A DNA stretch of 10,401 bases from Actinomycetota bacterium (GTDB lineage: Bacteria; Actinomycetota; Thermoleophilia; Gaiellales; Gaiellaceae). Within the stretch, counting starts at the first letter, position 1. Every line of letters begins with the position of its first letter. The translations under genes were made by a program, and so were the position numbers. Where the stretch lies: the NCBI GenBank assembly GCA_013811645.1, contig JACCUU010000211.1, forward strand, positions 1 to 10,401, read 5' to 3'. Shown one piece after another: positions 6,444 through 10,401 of this stretch. The notes beneath the pieces were generated by a model, which saw nothing but the letters and a program-made list of their open reading frames with translations, ran no database searches and was not told where the DNA came from.

Positions 6444-6504
6444 GGTCTGGTTGTAGCGGAGGGTGGAACCCAGCCGTCGCAGGCACTAGCCATAGGATCG
6501 CCGC
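6444..6504. promoter_or_regulatory. Divergent intergenic region between two aldo/keto reductase genes
   Basis: Only 61 nt separate the GTG at 6443 (minus) from the GTG at 6505 (plus), so promoters of both long gene runs should lie here or inside the flanking 5' ends. On the minus strand TACAAC near 6456-6451 is a weak -10 candidate very close to the start. On the plus strand TAGGAT at 6493-6498 is the best -10-like string but sits only 6 nt from the GTG, so it would give a leaderless message; its AGGA may instead be the ribosome binding site. Neither has a clear -35. Confidence 0.3.
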
Positions 6505-7479
6505 GTGGAGACCAGGGAGCTCGGGCGAAGCGGGATCGGGGTTTCTCGCATCATCCTCGGCTGCGGGAACTTCGGAGGCGTGGGATCGTCGCCCGCGTTC
6601 TTCGGGCAGGGCATCCGAAAGGACGAGGCGTTTCGGATCATGGATGCCGCCTGGGAGCTCGGAATAACCACCTTCGACACCGCCGACGCGTACGGAGGAG
6701 GGCGGAGCGAGCGCTTCATCGGCGAATGGCTTGCGACGAAGGACGGCTCGGTGCGAGACACGATCGTGATCGAGACCAAGACCTTCAACCCGAACGAGGT
6801 GGGCGGCGACCATGGGCTCGCCGCTGCTCGCATCCTCCGGCAGATCGACGTCAGCCTGGGGCGGCTCGGATTGGAGCGGATCGCGCTCTACCTCGCCCAC
6901 GACTTCGACCCGGACGTGCCCCAGAAGGAAACCCTGCATGCGTTCGACGAGCTGGTTCGCGCAGGGAAGGTGGGCGCAGTCGGGGCCTCCAACTTCACGG
7001 GTGGGCAGCTGTCCGAGGCGCTCGCAGTCTCCGAGCGGGAAGGCTTCACGCGCTACGAGTGGGTACAGAGCTCGCTGTCGCTCCTCGACCTGGACGAAGA
7101 ACACGGCGTGCTACCGATCTGTCGAGAGCACGGGCTCGGCTTCGAGGCCTACGGCCCGCTCGCCGGCGGGTGGCTCACCGGGAAGTACCGTCGCGGAGGT
7201 TCGTATCCGGAAGGATCGCGGATGACGCAACGCCCGGAGTCGTACGAGCGGTACGAGAACGATCGCGCGTACGACGCGCTCGAAGCCTTTGAGCGGGAAG
7301 CGCTCGGGCGCGGGGTCTCGATGGCGGGTCTCGCGACCGCGTGGCTCATGGGCGAGCCCGACGTGACGGCCGTTCTGGTGGGTCCGACGCGGGCCGAGCA
7401 CCTCGTGCCCGTCCGCGAGGCGGTCGCGCTCGAGCTCACTTCGGCAGAACGGGCTCATCTGCGAGGCTTGTTCGAGTGA
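6505..7479 (+). CDS. Aldo/keto reductase, 324 aa
   Basis: NADPH-dependent aldehyde/ketone reductase with TIM-barrel fold. The catalytic tetrad is intact: Asp58 in TTFDTADAYGGG, Tyr63, Lys92 in VIETKTFNP and His132 in LYLAHDFDP. The AGKVGAVGASNF motif at about 152-163 and the C-terminal nucleotide-binding part VTAVLVGPTRAEHL at about 291-304 are present. The opening ELGRSGIGVSRIILGCGNFG is typical. The GTG start at 6505 has AGGA about 7-8 nt upstream. The last codons overlap the next gene by 4 nt (GTGA), so it is the first gene of a tight operon with an imine reductase and a PLP enzyme. It is only distantly like the aldo/keto reductase on the other side of the divergent gap. The true substrate is unknown. 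Confidence 0.92.
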   Translation: METRELGRSGIGVSRIILGCGNFGGVGSSPAFFGQGIRKDEAFRIMDAAWELGITTFDTADAYGGGRSERFIGEWLATKDGSVRDTIVIETKTFNPNEVGGDHGLAAARILRQIDVSLGRLGLERIALYLAHDFDPDVPQKETLHAFDELVRAGKVGAVGASNFTGGQLSEALAVSEREGFTRYEWVQSSLSLLDLDEEHGVLPICREHGLGFEAYGPLAGGWLTGKYRRGGSYPEGSRMTQRPESYERYENDRAYDALEAFEREALGRGVSMAGLATAWLMGEPDVTAVLVGPTRAEHLVPVREAVALELTSAERAHLRGLFE

Positions 7480-8444
7480 GTGTTCTCGTTCTGTCCGACC
7501 ATGACGTGCGGCGCCTGCTCGACATGGAGTCGTGCGTCGAGGCCATGGAGGAGGTTCTTGCGTCACTCGCGCGAGGCGAGCTCTTTCAGCCGCTTCGCTC
7601 CGTCGCCCGGCCGCCCGGCGCAGCCGGCTTGCTGGGGCTCATGCCGGCCCACCGCGGCGGCGAGTCGCCTGCATACGCGCTGAAGGAGATCGTCGTGACG
7701 CCCGACAATCCCACGCGCGGGCTCGATGCGCACCAGGGCGCCGTCCTGCTCCATGACGGCGAGACAGGGCAGCTCGTCGCCGTGCTGAACGCGTCGCCGG
7801 TGACCGAGATCCGGACGGCTGCGGTCTCGGCGGTCGCAACCCGTGCGCTCGCCCGTGCCGACGCCCGACGGGTCGCGATCCTCGGCGCCGGGGTGCAGGC
7901 GAGGGCACACGCCCACGCGATGCGAGCAGTCCTGGACGACCCCGAGATCCGGATCTGGGCGCGGAACCTCGACGCTGCGGAGCAGCTCGCGATCGAGGTC
8001 GAAGCGGTCGTGTCGCCATCTCCCGACGCGGCGCTCTTCGGCGCAGAGGTCGTGTGCACCACGACCAGCGCGCGCGAGCCCGTCGTCGAGCACCGCTGGC
8101 TTGCCTCGGGCGCGCACGTGAACGCCGTCGGCTCGAGCATTCCGAAAGCGCGGGAGCTCGAGACCGAGACGGTGGCGGCGAGCTCGCTCTTCGTCGACAG
8201 GCGGGAGTCGACCCTGAACGAGTCCGGCGACTACCTCATGGCCCAAGCCGAGGGCGCCATCGGGGCCGACCACATCAAGGCCGAGCTCGGCGAAGTGCTC
8301 GTCGGGACGCACCCAGGGCGCGAGCACGAAGATGAGCTGACGCTGTTCAAGTCGCTCGGAATTGCAGTCGAGGACCTGGCCGCAGCAGAGCTCGTCGTTC
8401 GCCGGGCGCGGGAGCAGGGCGTCGGCAGCGAGGTCGAGTTCTGA
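7476..8444 (+). CDS. Ornithine cyclodeaminase / mu-crystallin family NAD(P)-dependent enzyme, 322 aa
   Basis: Rossmann-fold enzyme of the OCD/mu-crystallin family, whose members act on imines: ornithine cyclodeaminase, alanine dehydrogenase, ketimine or pyrroline-carboxylate reductase, EutC and the iminosuccinate reductase BhcD. Visible marks are Arg41, Lys70 in YALKEIV, Arg113 in TEIRTAAVSAVATRALA, the dinucleotide loop VAILGAGVQARAHAHAM at about 133-149, HVNAVGSSIPKARELE at about 214-229, Asp241 in LFVDRRE, and the late LTLFKSLGIAVEDLAAAE signature. These match the substrate- and cofactor-binding positions of the family, so it should be active. The GTG start at 7476 overlaps the previous stop by 4 nt. 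Its TGA overlaps the probable CTG start of the dehydratase. The PLP dehydratase next to it suggests a role in reducing an imine that enzyme releases. Specific substrate not resolvable. Confidence 0.9.
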   Translation: MSVLVLSDHDVRRLLDMESCVEAMEEVLASLARGELFQPLRSVARPPGAAGLLGLMPAHRGGESPAYALKEIVVTPDNPTRGLDAHQGAVLLHDGETGQLVAVLNASPVTEIRTAAVSAVATRALARADARRVAILGAGVQARAHAHAMRAVLDDPEIRIWARNLDAAEQLAIEVEAVVSPSPDAALFGAEVVCTTTSAREPVVEHRWLASGAHVNAVGSSIPKARELETETVAASSLFVDRRESTLNESGDYLMAQAEGAIGADHIKAELGEVLVGTHPGREHEDELTLFKSLGIAVEDLAAAELVVRRAREQGVGSEVEF

Positions 8445-9412
8445 TCCCGCTCGAGGACATCGAGCGCGCGCGAGTCCGGATCGCGAACACCGTCGTCCGG
8501 ACGCCCCTCGTCCGCCTGCACGTGGACGACGCCCCGGCGGAGATCTGGCTCAAGCTCGAGAGCCTGCAGCCGATCGGCTCTTTCAAGTTGCGCGGCGCGG
8601 CCAACGCGATCCTGAGCGCTCCCCGCGCCGAGCTCGCCGAAGGCGTCGTCACGACCAGCACCGGCAACATGGCGCAGGGCGTTGCCTGGATGGCGCGCGC
8701 GCTCGGCATTCCCGCCACGATCGTCGTTCCCGACAACGCGTCCGCGGCGAAGCTCGCGGCCGTCGAGCGCTTGGGCGGCCGCGTGGTGCGCGTGCCTTGG
8801 GAGACGTGGTGGTCCGCAATCGAGGCCGACCGCGACCACGCCCTCGTCGCGCTGGAGGGCGTCGACGGCTACTTCGTCCACCCCGTTCGCGACCCGCCGG
8901 TCATGGCGGGGAACGGCACCATCGGCCTCGAGCTCGCCGAGCAGCTCGAGGACATCGACGCAGTGCTGATCCCCTGGGGCGGAGGTGGGCTGACGACGGG
9001 AGTAGCGAGCGCGCTCAAGGCTGTCTCGCCCAATACCAAGGTCTACGCGTGCGAGCCTGACACCGGCGCTCCGGTCGCCGCGGCGATCGGCAACGACGGC
9101 GTCCCCACCCCGGTCGAGTTCGCGCAGTCCTTCGTGGACGGGGCCGGATCGGGATCGCTCCTATCCGACATGTGGGAGTTGGCGCGGCCCCTCGTGACCG
9201 ACGCGTTTCCGATCTCGCTCGAGGCGGTCGCCGCCACCGTGAAGCTGCTCGTCGAGCGCGGGCGAATCGTCGCCGAGGGTGCGGCGGCGCTACCGGTGGC
9301 GGCCGCGCTCGCCGGGGCGGCCGGCGAGGGCCGGGTGGTGTGCATCGTCTCGGGTGGGAACATCGACCCGCACCGGCTGGCCGAGATCCTCGCCGGAAGG
9401 ATCCCCGACTGA
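8441..9412 (+). CDS. PLP-dependent serine/threonine dehydratase-like enzyme, about 323 aa, probable CTG start
   Basis: Fold-type II PLP enzyme (threonine dehydratase, serine racemase, EutB and BhcB belong here); it would remove water from a beta-hydroxy amino acid to form an enamine/imine. Motifs: LESLQPIGSFKLRGAANAI with the PLP-binding lysine at about residue 49, TSTGNMAQGVAWMA for substrate carboxylate binding, PWGGGGLTTG for the PLP phosphate, and a C-terminal VCIVSGGNID. There is no regulatory ACT domain, so it is the short, non-biosynthetic kind. The conserved N-terminal helix IPLEDIERARVRIA and RTPLVRL is encoded from 8441, but no ATG, GTG or TTG precedes it in frame. CTG at 8441, overlapping the upstream TGA by 4 nt with GAGG 7 nt before it, fits best. 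The GTG at 8522 would drop 27 conserved residues. Confidence 0.88.
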   Translation: MIPLEDIERARVRIANTVVRTPLVRLHVDDAPAEIWLKLESLQPIGSFKLRGAANAILSAPRAELAEGVVTTSTGNMAQGVAWMARALGIPATIVVPDNASAAKLAAVERLGGRVVRVPWETWWSAIEADRDHALVALEGVDGYFVHPVRDPPVMAGNGTIGLELAEQLEDIDAVLIPWGGGGLTTGVASALKAVSPNTKVYACEPDTGAPVAAAIGNDGVPTPVEFAQSFVDGAGSGSLLSDMWELARPLVTDAFPISLEAVAATVKLLVERGRIVAEGAAALPVAAALAGAAGEGRVVCIVSGGNIDPHRLAEILAGRIPD

Positions 9413-9460
9413 GTCCGCTCAGCGGGTCCGGCGCACGATCGGGCTCCACCGGTTCATGAC

Positions 9461-10401
9461 GTGAGGATCGTCTCGCCGGAGGAGGCACGCCGGATTGCCG
9501 TCCGCGCGCAGCTTCTCGACGGCACGGCAAAGAGCGTTCTCGACACCGTCCGTCAGCTCGGGTTCCTTCAGATCGATCCCATCTCGAGCGTTGCGCCGCC
9601 GCAGTACCTCGTTCCCTGGAGCCGGCTCGGGCCCTACGACCGCGCTGAGCTCGACCGGCTCCTCTGGAAGCAGAAGAAGCTCTTCGAGTGGAACGCGTAC
9701 ATCTGGCCGATCGAGGATCTGCATTTGGTGCGAGCTCGGATGCGCCGCCGCAGGGGCAAGTACACGTTCGAGCGGCGCTCCACCGAGTTCCTGCAGACGA
9801 ATGCCCGCTTCAAGCGCTACGTCCTGCGCGAGCTCGAGCGGAACGGGCCGATGCTCTCACGCGAGCTGGAGGATCACTCGCGCGAGAAGCGCGAGTCACA
9901 CGGTTGGTACGGCAATCGGAACGTCGGCATCATGCTCGAGATCCTGCACGGACGCGGCGTCGTCGCGATCGTGGGCCGGAGCGGCGGTCAGCGACTCTGG
10001 GATCTCGCCGAGCGCTGGTATCCCGAAACCGAGACCGTCTCTCTCCGAGAGGCCGAGCGGGCGATCGCCGAGAAGCGGTTCCGAGCGCTCGGGGTGCGGC
10101 TGACGCCCGCCGGCTGGGAAGCGCACCCGAGCGCATCCGACGGCCCCGTCCCCGATCGCGTCACGCTCCTCTCCCCGTTCGACCGACTGATCCACGACCG
10201 CGACCGCGCCGAGGCGCTGTTCGATTTTCGCTACCGGCTGGAGATGTACGTGCCCAAAGCGAAGCGTGAGTACGGCTATTACGTGCTCCCGATCCTCGTC
10301 GGCGACCGGCTGGTCGGCCGCGTCGAGCCGCTCCACGACCGCAAGACCGGCACGCTTCGAGTGCTCGGAGCGTGGGGCGACACATCACGGCTGGACGAGG
10401 C
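9461..10401 (+). CDS. YcaQ/AlkX-type HTH_42 DNA glycosylase-like protein (partial, right edge)
   Basis: The first 313 codons of a winged-helix HTH_42 protein (family usually about 360-410 residues); the gene leaves the window. Characterised members are DNA glycosylases: YcaQ/AlkX of E. coli unhooks interstrand crosslinks, AlkZ protects against azinomycin. Visible: SPEEARRIAVRAQLL at 5-19, LGFLQIDPISSVAPPQ at 33-48 holding the Q-x-D catalytic motif (Gln37, Asp39) of the YcaQ type rather than the Q-x-Q of AlkZ, LFEWNAYIWPIEDL at about 74-87, HGWYGNRNVGIMLEIL and GRGVVAIVGRSGGQRLWDLAERW in the winged-helix part, then LLSPFDRLIHDRDRAEALFDF and YYVLPILVGDRLVGRVEP. It starts at GTG 9461, 48 nt after the dehydratase; the nearby ATG at 9456 hits a stop at once. 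Ribosome binding site weak. No link in function to the upstream enzymes is evident. Confidence 0.88.
   Translation, partial: MRIVSPEEARRIAVRAQLLDGTAKSVLDTVRQLGFLQIDPISSVAPPQYLVPWSRLGPYDRAELDRLLWKQKKLFEWNAYIWPIEDLHLVRARMRRRRGKYTFERRSTEFLQTNARFKRYVLRELERNGPMLSRELEDHSREKRESHGWYGNRNVGIMLEILHGRGVVAIVGRSGGQRLWDLAERWYPETETVSLREAERAIAEKRFRALGVRLTPAGWEAHPSASDGPVPDRVTLLSPFDRLIHDRDRAEALFDFRYRLEMYVPKAKREYGYYVLPILVGDRLVGRVEPLHDRKTGTLRVLGAWGDTSRLDE

Noticed and set aside
8445..8521. Starting the dehydratase at the GTG at 8522
   Set aside because: The 27 codons before it encode the conserved N-terminal helix and RTPLVRL strand of the PLP fold, so this start would truncate the domain.
9413..9460. CCGCTCAGCGG palindrome as terminator after the dehydratase
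   Set aside because: A 5-bp stem with a 1-nt centre cannot form a proper loop and no T-run follows; the next gene may well be co-transcribed.

Overview
The window is GC-rich, gene-dense bacterial chromosome with GTG starts, 2-4 nt gene overlaps and almost no intergenic space. The gene set (LLM-class flavin oxidoreductase, Asp/Lys-rich and Cys-containing small proteins, GC-rich codon use) suggests a soil or freshwater actinobacterium, perhaps of the Thermoleophilia (Gaiellales/Solirubrobacterales). That placement is my inference from protein style; there is no rRNA or other phylogenetic marker. I see no tRNA, CRISPR array, transposase, integrase or phage gene. It reads as ordinary core/metabolic chromosome with a few local oddities.

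Left part (1-2436): the N-terminus of an exported or membrane protein leaves the window at the left edge on the minus strand. Next come an SRPBCC-fold protein (minus) and, divergent from it, an LLM-class flavin oxidoreductase (plus). A small Cys-motif protein (plus) then meets a small Lys/Arg-rich protein (minus), end to end with a 6 nt gap. The latter carries an almost exact 30-bp tandem duplication.

Middle (2437-6443, all minus): a probable co-transcribed run in the order aldo/keto reductase (disrupted by a one-base frameshift), sulfite-oxidase-like molybdoenzyme, DUF192 secreted protein, hemolysin III/PAQR membrane protein, N-acetylmuramoyl-L-alanine amidase, and possibly the small basic protein. 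Spacings are 23, 3, 34, 2 and 128 nt. The 128-nt gap holds a strong hairpin with a GNRA-type loop and a 21-bp direct repeat.

Right part (6505-10401, all plus): a compact operon of a second, intact aldo/keto reductase, an ornithine cyclodeaminase/mu-crystallin family imine reductase and a PLP-dependent serine/threonine dehydratase-like enzyme, joined by 4-nt overlaps. A YcaQ/AlkX-type HTH_42 protein follows and runs off the right edge. The reductase-dehydratase pair resembles the enzyme pairs EutC/EutB (ectoine breakdown) and BhcD/BhcB (beta-hydroxyaspartate cycle), which suggests a hydroxy-amino-acid to imine to amino-acid route of unknown substrate. This is the most interesting functional unit in the window. 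The dehydratase has no ATG, GTG or TTG start that keeps its conserved N-terminus; a CTG overlapping the upstream stop fits best.
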